DNA of 64,000 nucleotides, from positions 62,001 to 126,000 of the forward strand of contig CACNKX010000003.1 in the NCBI GenBank assembly GCA_902621165.1. Reading direction: 5' to 3'. Origin of the DNA: an uncultured Alphaproteobacteria bacterium (lineage in GTDB: Bacteria > Pseudomonadota > Alphaproteobacteria > HIMB59 > GCA-002718135). Within the stretch, counting starts at the first letter, position 1. The number at the start of each line of letters is the position of its first letter. The notes beneath the pieces were generated by a model, which made no database searches, was not told where the DNA came from, and saw only the letters and a program-made list of their open reading frames with translations. Below are positions 28,646 through 38,712 of the stretch, in pieces. Made by a program: the position numbers and the translations under genes.

Positions 28646-31419
28646 TTAAATATTACAGTATTACACCTATTACAAACTTCATCATTTATTAACTTTGCCT
28701 CATATTTCCAACATCTTTGACACTTTTCTCCATTTACCTTTGAAGCTTTTACGATAACATCAGAAATATCTTCAATAGAAAAACCTTTGGATTTTTCGTC
28801 AATAACATACAAAGAAAATGATGAAGTAATTGTAATTTCATCAAACATTACTTTCTCTAGTTTTTTATAACTTTCCGCAGAAACAAAAATATCTATGTGT
28901 GCCTCAAGACTTGAGCGAATAATTTTTTCTTCTCTAATTTTTTCAATTGCTCCAGTAGCAACTTTTCTAATATTTTTAATTAAACTCCATTTTTCATTTA
29001 ATTGATTATCCTCATATTCATTTTTACATTGTAAAAAATCTTGTAGGTGTATACTTTCTTTATTTCCCATAGCTTTCCAGGCCTCTTCAGAAGTAAAGGA
29101 AATAGATGGAGCAAACCATCTTACTAAATGATTAAAAATTATATTTAATAGAGTTCTAGTAGATCTTCTTTGAACGGACTCTTTGCTATCACAATATATA
29201 GTGTCTTTTCTAATATCAAAATAAAAAGCTGAAAGATCACTTGAACAAAAGTTTAAAAGTGTTGTAAACATTAAGTGAAAGTTAAATGTTGATACACATT
29301 TTTGAACAACTTGATCAACTTCCCACAATCGATGTAAAAGATATTTTTCTAACTCTGGAAACTCACTCCCATCAATAGTTTCTTCTTCAGTAAAATCACT
29401 TAAATTGCCAATTAAAAAACGAAAGGTATTTCTTATTCTTCTATAAGACTCAGCTTGTGATTGGAGGATAGCATTATCAAGCTTCAGATCATCATAATAA
29501 TCAGATGCGACAACCCACAATCTTAAAATATCTACTCCATATTTTTTTAATATATCATCTGGAGAAATAACATTACCTAAAGATTTAGACATTTTACGCC
29601 CTCTTCCATCAACAACAAACCCGTGTGTCAGAACACTTTCATAAGGCGCTTTACCTCTTGTGCCAGAAGACTCTAAAAGTGATGAATGAAACCATCCTCT
29701 GTGTTGATCACTTCCTTCTAAGTACATCGATGCAGGCCATTTCAAATCTTCTCTTTGTTCTAGACAAAAAGCATGTGTAGAACCACTGTCAAACCATACT
29801 TCAACTACATCCTTAACCTGTTCATAATCTTCAAGTGAATATTCATCCCCTAAAAACCTTTGTGGATCTTCGGTAAACCACGTATTACTTCCTTCTTTTT
29901 CATATATATCAGCTATTCTATTAATAATATTTTCATCTCTTAATGGTTGACCCGTTTTTTTATTTACAAATAATGGTAAAGGTACGCCCCACACTCTTTG
30001 TCTAGATACACACCAATCTGGTCTAGTTTCAATCATTGATCTAAGCCTTGTTTGGCCTTGAGGAGGATAAAAAATAGTTTCATCAATTGATTTAAGAGCA
30101 ATGTCTCTTAGGTTATTTTTTTCCATGGAAATGAACCATTGTGGAGTATTTCTATAAATAAGAGGGGCTTTAGACCTCCATGAATGTGGATAGCTATGAC
30201 GAAGCGTTCCTTTAAATAATAATTTTGAAAATTCTTCTAACTTATCTGCAATTTTATGATCTACTTTATAAATATGCTCACCTTCAAAACCAACAGCATG
30301 TTGATTATATTTACCATCATCTTGAACTGTCTGGATTATATCAACATTATTTTCTATCCCTAAAACATAGTCGTCATCTCCATGTCCAGGGGCAATGTGA
30401 ACCACTCCTGTTCCCTGTTCTAAGTTTACAAAATCCCCATGAAATGGTTTTACAATAAAATCATATCCCAATTCTTTAAATGGATGCTCACATTCACAAG
30501 AAGATAAATTATCTCCTTTAAATTTCTTTATTGTACTAAATTTTTTAATACCAATTTCTTTAGTTACACTTTCTAAAAGTTCTGAAGCAAATATTAATTT
30601 ATCATTTTTTTTAACTAAACTATCCTCTTCTAATTCCTCAACAACAATAAGAGAATAATCTAACTCTTTACCATAAGCCAAAGCTCTATTGCCTGGAATA
30701 GTCCAAGGAGTTGTTGTCCAAATAACAATATTTGAATCAATTAAATCTTTATCAGTAGAATTTTTAATTAAAAATTTAACATATATAGTGTTAGACGTAT
30801 GATCTTCATATTCAACCTCAGCATCAGCTAGAGCTGTCTTTTCTACTACTGACCAGAGAACTGGTTTTGCTCCTTTATACAAACTTTCATCAAGTAAAAA
30901 CTTTCCAAGCTCTCGAACAATTTGTGCTTCTGCTTGATTTGACATTGTTAGATATGGATTTTCCCAATCCCCTTCAACGCCAAGTCGTCTAAATTCTTTT
31001 TTTTGTATCTCGATCCATTTTTCTGCAAACTCTCTACACTCATTTCTAAATTGAACGGTTGGAACATCATCCTTGTTCTTTCCTTTTTTTCTATATTCTT
31101 CTTCTATTTTCCATTCAATTGGTAAGCCGTGACAATCCCATCCAGGAACATAGATTGAGTCTTTACCAGCCATTTGTTGAGTTCGCACAATGACATCTTT
31201 TAAAATTTTATTAAGAGCTGTCCCCATATGAATATGTCCATTTGCATATGGTGGGCCATCATGAAGAACAAATTTTTCTCTACCTTTAGATTTATCTCTT
31301 AGCTTTTTAAAAATATTTTCTTTATCCCACTCCTCTATTATTGCAGGTTCTTTTGAGGGAAGGTTAGCTCTCATTTCAAAAGATGTTTTGGGAAGAAAAA
31401 TTGTATCTTTATATTCCAT
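28642..31419 (-). CDS. ileS: isoleucyl-tRNA synthetase
   Basis: A class I aminoacyl-tRNA synthetase (925 residues). The HIGH-type motif lies in PYANGHIHMGTALNK and reads HMGT; KMSKS is in GRGRKMSKSLGN. The CP1 editing domain carries VIWTTTPWTIPGNRAL and IAPGHGDDDY. The C-terminal zinc finger is KCQRCWKYEAK plus VCNRCN. Its start overlaps the ribF stop by a base. Confidence 0.98.
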   Translation of the reverse strand: MEYKDTIFLPKTSFEMRANLPSKEPAIIEEWDKENIFKKLRDKSKGREKFVLHDGPPYANGHIHMGTALNKILKDVIVRTQQMAGKDSIYVPGWDCHGLPIEWKIEEEYRKKGKNKDDVPTVQFRNECREFAEKWIEIQKKEFRRLGVEGDWENPYLTMSNQAEAQIVRELGKFLLDESLYKGAKPVLWSVVEKTALADAEVEYEDHTSNTIYVKFLIKNSTDKDLIDSNIVIWTTTPWTIPGNRALAYGKELDYSLIVVEELEEDSLVKKNDKLIFASELLESVTKEIGIKKFSTIKKFKGDNLSSCECEHPFKELGYDFIVKPFHGDFVNLEQGTGVVHIAPGHGDDDYVLGIENNVDIIQTVQDDGKYNQHAVGFEGEHIYKVDHKIADKLEEFSKLLFKGTLRHSYPHSWRSKAPLIYRNTPQWFISMEKNNLRDIALKSIDETIFYPPQGQTRLRSMIETRPDWCVSRQRVWGVPLPLFVNKKTGQPLRDENIINRIADIYEKEGSNTWFTEDPQRFLGDEYSLEDYEQVKDVVEVWFDSGSTHAFCLEQREDLKWPASMYLEGSDQHRGWFHSSLLESSGTRGKAPYESVLTHGFVVDGRGRKMSKSLGNVISPDDILKKYGVDILRLWVVASDYYDDLKLDNAILQSQAESYRRIRNTFRFLIGNLSDFTEEETIDGSEFPELEKYLLHRLWEVDQVVQKCVSTFNFHLMFTTLLNFCSSDLSAFYFDIRKDTIYCDSKESVQRRSTRTLLNIIFNHLVRWFAPSISFTSEEAWKAMGNKESIHLQDFLQCKNEYEDNQLNEKWSLIKNIRKVATGAIEKIREEKIIRSSLEAHIDIFVSAESYKKLEKVMFDEITITSSFSLYVIDEKSKGFSIEDISDVIVKASKVNGEKCQRCWKYEAKLINDEVCNRCNTVIFK

Positions 31420-32348
31420 TATAGTTGATGATATTCTTTAGCTGTATTTATATCTTTGTTGATTTGCTTAGTTAATTCTTCAAAATTATTAAATTTTTGT
31501 TCAGACCTAATAAATGTAAGGAATTCAACAGTCAATTCTTTACCATATATTTCTTCACTAAAATTAAACATATGTGTCTCTAGAAGGAGTTTGCTTCCAT
31601 CGACTGTTGGTCTTAAACCAAAATTTGAAACACCTTTGTATTTTTTGCCTTCTAATAGCACTTCAACACAGTAAACACCTCTTTTTGGTAATATTTGTTC
31701 ATCTGGTGTCATATTAGCAGTCGGAAAATTGATTTCTCTAGCTCTTTTATCACCTTCAATTATTGTTCCATGCATATGCCAGGGCCTACCTAAAGACTCT
31801 GTAACATCTTTCATATAACCATCTTTTATTTGTGATCGAATTATTGAAGATGAATATTTATCAGATTTATCAGCAAGCATAATAGGTTCAATTAAATGAA
31901 TATTAAAAGTATTTTTTTCAGCGTACTTTTCTAATGTTTTAAAATTACCTTTTCTGTCTTTTCCAAACTTAAAGTCAGTACCTATAACTAAGTATTTAAT
32001 TTTTAATTTATCAATTAGAACTTTAGATACAAAATCATCAGCTGATAATATTGATAGATTGTTGTCAAAAGAAAAATCTATGAATATGTCTAGACCTAAT
32101 CGTTCAAGAAAATTTATTTTATCATTTTGAGTATAAATATTAAAAGGCTCATTAATTTGATTAAAGTAAATACGAGGATGAGGATTAAAACTCATTATAG
32201 AAGATAATAAATTATTGTTTGATGCAATCTCCTTAATTTTATTTATTATTTCTTGATGCCCTTTATGTATTCCATCAAAATTACCTATTGCGAGACAAAG
32301 GTCTAATTTTTCAAAATCTGATGCTGTATCTAATTTATAAATTTTCAT
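31419..32348 (-). CDS. ribF: bifunctional riboflavin kinase/FAD synthetase
   Basis: Converts riboflavin to FMN and then FAD (309 residues). The N-terminal nucleotidyltransferase has AIGNFDGIHKGHQEII and VIGTDFKFGKDRKGN; the C-terminal kinase has INFPTANM and GVSNFGLRPTVDG. It lies 42 bases behind xylA and directly before ileS. Confidence 0.96.
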   Translation of the reverse strand: MKIYKLDTASDFEKLDLCLAIGNFDGIHKGHQEIINKIKEIASNNNLLSSIMSFNPHPRIYFNQINEPFNIYTQNDKINFLERLGLDIFIDFSFDNNLSILSADDFVSKVLIDKLKIKYLVIGTDFKFGKDRKGNFKTLEKYAEKNTFNIHLIEPIMLADKSDKYSSSIIRSQIKDGYMKDVTESLGRPWHMHGTIIEGDKRAREINFPTANMTPDEQILPKRGVYCVEVLLEGKKYKGVSNFGLRPTVDGSKLLLETHMFNFSEEIYGKELTVEFLTFIRSEQKFNNFEELTKQINKDINTAKEYHQL

Positions 32349-32390
32349 AATATTTATAAATCAATTAGTATAGAAACTTATGGCTAGTAA

Positions 32391-33704
32391 CTACAAATAT
32401 TTATTTAAGATATTTTCCAGATATTCTTGTCTTCCTGAACGAGGCTCTGGTTCAATATTATCATCGATTACTTTTTTATTTATATCATCTAATCCAGTAT
32501 CTTTATTATGAATAAACTGACCCAAATTTTTATTCCAGTCTTCATATCTATCTTCAATAAACTTAGGAATAACATTATCATTCATCAGTTTTTCAACAGC
32601 AATAAGTGTTTTTGCACAAACATCCATGCCTCCAATATGAGCATGGAATAAATCTTCAGCATCAATAGATTGTCTTCTTATTTTTGCATCAAAGTTCATG
32701 CCTCCTTGGCCTAAGCCGCCATTCTTAAAAATAAAATAAAAGGACATAATTAAGTCTGCAGGATTATTTGGGAATTGATCCGTATCCCAACCTATTAAAG
32801 TATCACCTCTATTAATATCAATGCTTCCTAAGGCGCTGTTTGAAGTTGCGTAAGCAATTTCATGTTCAAAATTATGACCAGATAAAGTTGCATGATTAAC
32901 TTCAACATTTAGTTTAATCTCATTTTCTAAACCTGCCTTTCGTAAAAACGCTAAGCAAGTTGCAGAATCAAAGTCATATTGATGTTTAGTTGGTTCATGA
33001 GGTTTTGGTTCCAATAAAATTTGACCTTTAAATCCTATCTTGTGTTTATAATTTACGACTAATTCGAGAAATCTTTGAAGATTAGCTGTTTCCTTAGTCA
33101 TATCAGTATTAAGAATAGTTTCGTATCCTTCTCTTCCACCCCAAAGAACATAGTTTTGACCGCCCAATCTCATCGTTGCATCCATACAATCTTTTACTTG
33201 TGCAGCTTTATATGCAAAAACTTCTGGGTCTGGATTGGTAGAAGCACCACTCATATATCTTTTATGAGAAAAAGCATTTGCTGTTCCCCATAGTAATTTC
33301 ATTCCAGAGTCATTAATTTTTTGTTCCATTAAATCTATAATATGAAAGAAATTTTTTTGTGTCTCAGCATAATTTGAACCTTCAGGAGAAATATCTCTAT
33401 CGTGAAAGCAGAAAAAAGGTGTTTTTATTTTAGTGAAAAAATCAAATGCAGCATCAAGTTTCATTTCAGCCATTTTCATTTCATCACCCGCTTGCATCCA
33501 AGGTCTATCAAATGTTTGACCGCCAAACGGATCTAGACCTGGCCAAGTAAATGTATGCCAATAACAAGTAGCAAACCTTAAATGCTCTTTCATAGACTTG
33601 CCTAAAACTTTTTTAGATTCATCATAAAACTTAAAAGCGAATGGGTTTGTACTTTCTTCGCCTTCAAATTTAATCTCTGGTATTTTACTAAAGTACTCTG
33701 TCAT
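32391..33704 (-). CDS. xylA: xylose isomerase
   Basis: A metal-dependent TIM-barrel aldose-ketose isomerase (437 residues, the longer class II type). Landmarks are RFATCYWHTFTWPGLDPFG, CFHDRDISPEG (catalytic His), VLWGGREGYE, ILLEPKPHEPTKHQYD (metal Glu), NVEVNHATLSGHNFEHE and the GSIDINRGD metal Asp. No xylulokinase gene is in the window. It is the last gene of the binding protein-permease-dehydrogenase-ThuA unit. Confidence 0.97.
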   Translation of the reverse strand: MTEYFSKIPEIKFEGEESTNPFAFKFYDESKKVLGKSMKEHLRFATCYWHTFTWPGLDPFGGQTFDRPWMQAGDEMKMAEMKLDAAFDFFTKIKTPFFCFHDRDISPEGSNYAETQKNFFHIIDLMEQKINDSGMKLLWGTANAFSHKRYMSGASTNPDPEVFAYKAAQVKDCMDATMRLGGQNYVLWGGREGYETILNTDMTKETANLQRFLELVVNYKHKIGFKGQILLEPKPHEPTKHQYDFDSATCLAFLRKAGLENEIKLNVEVNHATLSGHNFEHEIAYATSNSALGSIDINRGDTLIGWDTDQFPNNPADLIMSFYFIFKNGGLGQGGMNFDAKIRRQSIDAEDLFHAHIGGMDVCAKTLIAVEKLMNDNVIPKFIEDRYEDWNKNLGQFIHNKDTGLDDINKKVIDDNIEPEPRSGRQEYLENILNKYL

Positions 33705-33727
33705 ATGATTTCCTATATTATATTACT

Positions 33728-34441
33728 CTATCTTGATGCCCAAAGTAAACCACGTTTATAAATTTTATTCATTTGTGGATGGTTTAATTCATGAGCAAAA
33801 TGACCAAGAGAAATATAAAAAATTTTTCCTTTCCCAATTCGTCTTTTCCAGGCAACTGGCATTTCTACACCCTTTAACCATTCTGTGGTATATGCGTCAC
33901 CACTTGATGAACCAGGTTCTTGTTCAAGCTTCCAAACTTCGTTACCTTTAAATGTCGTCGTTGCTAAAACTTCATTTAATGGATCCACATGCATGTAATA
34001 TTGCTCTGAATGATAATCAAAATCTTCAATGCCTTCCATGATTGGATCATCTTTTTTTGTTATATTGACTTTATAATCATGAATACCATTTGGGTGACTT
34101 ACCCATTGACCTCCTGTTAAGAACTGCCAATCAATTGATTGTCTAAATGCATCACACATTCCACCGTGATGACCAGCAAGACCACATCCATTATGAACAG
34201 CTTTAATAACATTATTAACAGCGGTTTTTTTTATTTCTCCTCTTGGATCAAAATGAAAGGCCATCGTCACTATTGGAATAAGCAGATCCATTTCGTGAAC
34301 ATAGTCTTCTGCAAATGCAGAAGTTTGATATTCTGCTCTTACCTCATATCCTTCAGGCTCCAGCATGCCTTTAATTATTTCAGTACATTTTTCTGGCTCA
34401 TGTCCAGGCCAACCTCCATAAACTATTAAAGCTTTTTTCAT
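33728..34441 (-). CDS. ThuA domain protein
   Basis: A 237-residue protein with a class I glutamine amidotransferase-like fold of the ThuA family, named from trehalose use in rhizobia. Conserved blocks are VYGGWPGHEP, GLAGHHGGMCDAFR, DYHSEQYYMHVD and VAWKRRIGKGKIFY. ThuA proteins commonly lie with a Gfo/Idh dehydrogenase, as here (10-base gap), and are thought to act on keto-sugars or their glycosides. The biochemical role is unproven. Confidence 0.85.
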   Translation of the reverse strand: MKKALIVYGGWPGHEPEKCTEIIKGMLEPEGYEVRAEYQTSAFAEDYVHEMDLLIPIVTMAFHFDPRGEIKKTAVNNVIKAVHNGCGLAGHHGGMCDAFRQSIDWQFLTGGQWVSHPNGIHDYKVNITKKDDPIMEGIEDFDYHSEQYYMHVDPLNEVLATTTFKGNEVWKLEQEPGSSSGDAYTTEWLKGVEMPVAWKRRIGKGKIFYISLGHFAHELNHPQMNKIYKRGLLWASR

Positions 34442-34451
34442 TTTATTCCTT

Positions 34452-35597
34452 TCACTTTAATAAATTACTAATCTCATCTTCAGAGAAGTAATTTAAATTT
34501 TTAATAGAACTTCTAAGTTCTATTTTTTTATTTTCTTTTGATGATTTAATAATACTATCTAGTATATCTAAAACGTGAAGACTTAATTCTCCACTACATC
34601 TATTTAAACGATTATTTTTTATTGCATCAACTGTTTCGCTCACGCCAATACCTCTATAGTTAGCAATACCCGCTGACTCATTTGCTTTTTCAGATTTATT
34701 TTTAATATTTATTTTTCCAAGATTATTGTTCTTGGTATCAATATTTTCCCAAGGTCCATTTTTTGATTTACAAACAAGAATATCACCACCAAACATATTT
34801 GGATCAGGAATATTTATTGACCCTTTATCACCATATAACTCAATATGATTTTTACTATGTTTCCAAATATCAAAAGAAAAAAATGAATCAATTAATGCAC
34901 CATTCTGAAATTCTATTTGTGAAACTAATGTTGTTGGGATTTCAACTTCTATTTCTTGCCCTTGTCTATCGCCACTACCAATAACTCTTTTTTGATAAAC
35001 TGTTCTTGATTGTGTAAAAACATTTTTTGCAGGACCAAGTAAATTTACTAGTGCTGTAAAATAGTATGGACCCATATCAAGAATTGGACCACCACCATAT
35101 TTGTAATAAAAATCTGGATTTGGATGCCAAATTTCATGTCCAGCTACACCCATTGAAATACTACCAAGATTTATTTTACCTATTTCATTTTGATTAATAA
35201 TTTTTTTTGCTTCCTGTATACCAGCGCCAAGAAATGTATCTGGAGCACAGCCAACATGTAAACCTTTTGAATTTCCTAATTTAACTACCTCTTCACCATG
35301 TTCAAACTTTATTGAGAGTGGTTTTTCTGAATAAGAATGTTTTCCAGCTTCAAGAATTGATTTTGAAACTTCAAAATGAACATCTGGTATTGTTAAGTTT
35401 ATAATTAACTCAATTTCTTTATTAGATAATATCTGATCTACTGATAATTGTTCTACTCCATATTTTTCTGCATAGTTTTTTGCAGCTTCGTTTTTAATAT
35501 CAGCACATGCAACAATTTGAAAATTATTAAAGTATTTCTGAGAATTACTGAAATAAATATCGGCAATATTTCCACAACCTATAATTCCTACTTTCAT
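34452..35597 (-). CDS. Gfo/Idh/MocA family sugar dehydrogenase (paralogue A)
   Basis: A 381-residue NAD(P)-dependent oxidoreductase. Rossmann loop VGIIGCGNIADIYF, family lysine motif YSEKPLSI, and GGGPILDMGPYYFTAL in the C-terminal domain. The ATG at 35597, with AAGGA inside the end of the permease gene, is chosen over the longer frame to 35621. It is clearly paralogous to the gene at 56054-57205: both share LNLTIP/INLTIP, APDTFLG, MGPY-FT-LVNLLGP and PDPNMFGG. It is translated right after the MalG-type permease. Confidence 0.9.
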   Translation of the reverse strand: MKVGIIGCGNIADIYFSNSQKYFNNFQIVACADIKNEAAKNYAEKYGVEQLSVDQILSNKEIELIINLTIPDVHFEVSKSILEAGKHSYSEKPLSIKFEHGEEVVKLGNSKGLHVGCAPDTFLGAGIQEAKKIINQNEIGKINLGSISMGVAGHEIWHPNPDFYYKYGGGPILDMGPYYFTALVNLLGPAKNVFTQSRTVYQKRVIGSGDRQGQEIEVEIPTTLVSQIEFQNGALIDSFFSFDIWKHSKNHIELYGDKGSINIPDPNMFGGDILVCKSKNGPWENIDTKNNNLGKINIKNKSEKANESAGIANYRGIGVSETVDAIKNNRLNRCSGELSLHVLDILDSIIKSSKENKKIELRSSIKNLNYFSEDEISNLLK

Positions 35598-35601
35598 AAA
35601 A

Positions 35602-36426
35602 CTATTCCTTAACTGCTCCACCTGTGAGACCGGCTACAATAAATCTTTGAAGTGCTAAGAAAAAAACTACAGCTGGAATTAAAGTAAGAGAGACAAAAGC
35701 AAGTATCTTTGGCCAATCAGTAATATACTCACCTCTAAAAACCATTATCCCAAGTGGCCATGAGTACAAACTTTCACTATTTATCATTATAAGAGGTAGT
35801 AAATAATTATTCCAACTACCAACAAGATTAATTACTGCAACTGTTGCTATAATTGGTGTTGAAAGAGGCAGTGTAAACCTAAAATAAAATTGAGAATATG
35901 TACACCCATCAACAAATGCAGCATCAAATAACTCAGATGGCATTTGTCTAAAAAATCCTCTAAATAATATTATTGCAAATGCTAAGCCAAATGCAATTTG
36001 AGGTAAGATAACTGCCCAAACTGAGCCTAGCAAACCAAGGTCTCTAACTCTCAAAAACAAAGGAAGAATTGCTGTGGCAAAAGGGAAAGTTAAACCAAGT
36101 ATAAAATAATTAAATAAAAATCTACTTCCAATAAATTTCATATGAGCAAATACAAATGCTGTCATTGAAGCTAATAGAATAACTAAAAAGGTTGTTCCTG
36201 CTGCATATAATACTGAATTCCAAGTAAATAACCAAAACTTGTTATCAACAAGTAAACTTGTGTAATTTGATACTATCCATTCTGTTGGTAAACCAAGTGA
36301 ATTAGTTCTTAAATCTCCAATTGTTTTGAAACCACCAGCAATAGAAACATATAAAGGAATGAAAATAATACCTGCCAATAAAAAAAGGAACAGATACATG
36401 TAATAAGATCTAAAGTTACTAAACAT
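35602..36426 (-). CDS. carbohydrate ABC importer permease, MalG type
   Basis: An inner-membrane subunit with six helices (274 residues). The EAA loop that contacts the ATPase is SELFDAAFVDGCTYSQFYFR. The ATG at 36426 overlaps the stop of the MalF-type gene (TAATG) and has GGAAGGA upstream, so the longer frame to 36477 is rejected. No ATPase gene follows. Confidence 0.9.
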   Translation of the reverse strand: MFSNFRSYYMYLFLFLLAGIIFIPLYVSIAGGFKTIGDLRTNSLGLPTEWIVSNYTSLLVDNKFWLFTWNSVLYAAGTTFLVILLASMTAFVFAHMKFIGSRFLFNYFILGLTFPFATAILPLFLRVRDLGLLGSVWAVILPQIAFGLAFAIILFRGFFRQMPSELFDAAFVDGCTYSQFYFRFTLPLSTPIIATVAVINLVGSWNNYLLPLIMINSESLYSWPLGIMVFRGEYITDWPKILAFVSLTLIPAVVFFLALQRFIVAGLTGGAVKE

Positions 36427-37310
36427 TAATCCTTCCTCATTAAAGTTCTTTGATAAGTAAGAGCTATAGTGAAACAAATTAAGAAAATGACAACTCCGAT
36501 TGCACTACCAAAACCAAATTTCATTCGCATGACTCCAAAATAATATAAATATGTAACCATTGAATGAGTTTGATTTGATGGCCCTCCACCTGTAAGTGGC
36601 ATAATTATATCAAATAATTGTAGAGCTCCTAGAATAGATAAAAAAACTGATAATCTTATTGTAGGTAAAATGATTGGTATTTTTATTCTCCACGCAGTAG
36701 TTACTGGACCAGCACCATCAACTCTAGCTGCCTCTAAAACTTCTTTAGAAATATTTTGAAGACCCGCAATATAAATCATCATATGAATTCCAAAGTATTT
36801 CCAAAAAATTACAATATATAGAGCAATCATTGCAGTTTCTTTTTCAGCAATCATATGAGGTGGTTCTGCTCCAAAGAAATTCCAAATTGCAGCAACCATT
36901 CCGTAGTTACCATCATAAATATATGCCCAAATTAATCCTGTTACTATTTCTGCTAAGATATATGGTAAGAAAAAAACAGTTCTAAAAAAATTTGCTCCTC
37001 TTATTTTATCTGAAATCATTAATGCAACCAATAATGCGAAAGGCAATTGGAGAAATAATGAAATAGCAATAATGTAAAAATTATTTTTTAATGAAAGAAT
37101 AAATGTCTTATTTTTAAAAAGATATTTATAGTTTTTTAAACCAACATATTTATTAGGATCACCATATCCATCCCATCTATAGAAACTGTAATATGCTGCC
37201 TCTATTATTGGCAAGACAACAAACATTGTAAAAATAGTTAATGCAGGAATAATAAATATTACCAAAGTGGAATACTTACTTAATAAAGCATTAAATTTAG
37301 GTGATTGCAT
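36426..37310 (-). CDS. carbohydrate ABC importer permease, MalF type
   Basis: A 294-residue membrane subunit with six predicted helices. The EAA loop is KEVLEAARVDGAGPVTTAWR, and PLTGGGPSNQTHSMVTYLYY is typical of the sugar MalF/UgpA group. It follows the binding-protein gene after a strong hairpin and is coupled to the MalG-type gene. Confidence 0.9.
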   Translation of the reverse strand: MQSPKFNALLSKYSTLVIFIIPALTIFTMFVVLPIIEAAYYSFYRWDGYGDPNKYVGLKNYKYLFKNKTFILSLKNNFYIIAISLFLQLPFALLVALMISDKIRGANFFRTVFFLPYILAEIVTGLIWAYIYDGNYGMVAAIWNFFGAEPPHMIAEKETAMIALYIVIFWKYFGIHMMIYIAGLQNISKEVLEAARVDGAGPVTTAWRIKIPIILPTIRLSVFLSILGALQLFDIIMPLTGGGPSNQTHSMVTYLYYFGVMRMKFGFGSAIGVVIFLICFTIALTYQRTLMRKD

Positions 37311-37320
37311 TATATTTCCT

Positions 37321-37349
37321 AGAGAAGGCTTTTTATAAAAGCCTTCTCT
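37321..37349 (-). terminator. hairpin between binding-protein gene and permease genes
   Basis: A 13-base-pair stem AGAGAAGGCTTTT/AAAAGCCTTCTCT with a three-base loop, 11 bases after the stop of the binding-protein gene. There is no T-run after the stem on the minus strand. It probably stabilises the 3' end of the binding-protein message or partly stops transcription. Confidence 0.6.
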
Positions 37350-37359
37350 TTATAAATAT

Positions 37360-38610
37360 TTACTGATTAAATTCCCAAGACTCTTGGACAAGTTGTGCTG
37401 CTTCTTCTGCTGAAATAATTCCTGCAGCTAAATCAGTAGAAACATCATTTACAACTCTGCCAATATCTGGACCTAAAAATTGGTCATAGAAAATTTGATG
37501 ATATTGTGAGTTTCCAATGTTGTTTGCAACTTGAGCAAGTAAAGGATTGGTAATTGATTTATCTGCACCTTTTACAACTGGAAGATAAGCACCTTTGGCA
37601 GCATCTTCATTTTGAATGTCTGCTGAAACTAAGTGCATTAAAAATTCTACAGCTGAGTCTGGTGCAGTTTTAGAAACTAGCCATCCATTGATACCTCCTA
37701 AAGTATCAGCAGAGTCACCAAGGGCTCCTGGAGTCATTGGCATACTAAAGATACCCATATTGTCGTCTCCTAAACCTTCTCCACTTGCACTGTTAGATTT
37801 TTGAGCTGGATACATCCAATTACCCATGAAAGCCATTGCACATTTTCCATCACCAAAGAAACCAGCTTGATCAGGCCAAGTATGACTTAACCAACCATCT
37901 TGAAAAGGTTCTAGGGCTACAAGTTCTAACATTTGTTCACCTGATTTAATGTACTCTGGTCTATCCCAACCACCATTTTCGAGTGATTCAAGGAATAATG
38001 ACTCGCCACCATTTCTAATGTGTAAATGTGTCCAAATAAAATGAACAGGCCATTTATCTTTTCCTCCAATACAAATTGGAGTTATGCCAGCAGATTTAAT
38101 TTGTTTTACTGCTGAAAGAAGATCGTCCCACATTTTGATACCATTAACATCAACACCAGCTTGGTTAACTAAATCTTTGTTATACCACCACGTGACTTGT
38201 GAAACATTTCTTGGAACTCCTACTCTTTGTCCTTTGTATACAAATGCATTTGCTGCAGCTGCACTTAGTGTAGATAAATATTCATCAGTGATAACATCAG
38301 ATATATCTCTTAAAAATCCTGCTTCAGCTTGTGCATACATTACTCCACCTCCCCAGCTATTAAAAATATCTGGTCTGTCATCTGATTGTAACATTGTTGG
38401 AAGTTTAGCTTTAAATGATTCATTTTCGAGATACATCATCTCAACTTTGTGCCCAGTTTTAGCTTCAAATTCTTCAACAGCTCTTACAAAGTTTGGATAC
38501 TCAGGTGAGCTTTCACCAGTTAAGTGTAACCATTTAATTGTATCTGCTTGAACAGAAGAAAAGAAAAATAAAGATACTGAACCTATGATAAATTTAAATA
38601 AATTCTTCAT
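37360..38610 (-). CDS. extracellular sugar-binding protein of an ABC importer (family 1)
   Basis: The periplasmic receptor of the MalFG-type importer (about 416 residues). A Sec signal peptide ends near VQA (residue 22). The mature part begins IKWLHLTGESSPEY and includes DDRPDIFNSWGGG and CAMAFMGNWMYPA, as in large sugar-binding proteins. Two adjacent ATG codons lie at 38613 and 38610; the second is better spaced from AGGAGG. It diverges from the sulfatase at 38713 with about 100 bases between them. The sugar is unknown. Confidence 0.9.
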   Translation of the reverse strand: MKNLFKFIIGSVSLFFFSSVQADTIKWLHLTGESSPEYPNFVRAVEEFEAKTGHKVEMMYLENESFKAKLPTMLQSDDRPDIFNSWGGGVMYAQAEAGFLRDISDVITDEYLSTLSAAAANAFVYKGQRVGVPRNVSQVTWWYNKDLVNQAGVDVNGIKMWDDLLSAVKQIKSAGITPICIGGKDKWPVHFIWTHLHIRNGGESLFLESLENGGWDRPEYIKSGEQMLELVALEPFQDGWLSHTWPDQAGFFGDGKCAMAFMGNWMYPAQKSNSASGEGLGDDNMGIFSMPMTPGALGDSADTLGGINGWLVSKTAPDSAVEFLMHLVSADIQNEDAAKGAYLPVVKGADKSITNPLLAQVANNIGNSQYHQIFYDQFLGPDIGRVVNDVSTDLAAGIISAEEAAQLVQESWEFNQ

Positions 38611-38712
38611 CATTCCTCCTAAATTTTAAATAATCTTACTCAGTTAAGTAATATAATCAACAATCATATTGTCTTTTTTTTATATAAAAAACATATAAAA
38701 ATTAATACTAAA

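Noticed and set aside
38084-38551. Plus-strand open frame of 155 codons opposite the sugar-binding protein gene
   Set aside because: It is antisense to a clear receptor gene, with low-complexity content and no family resemblance.
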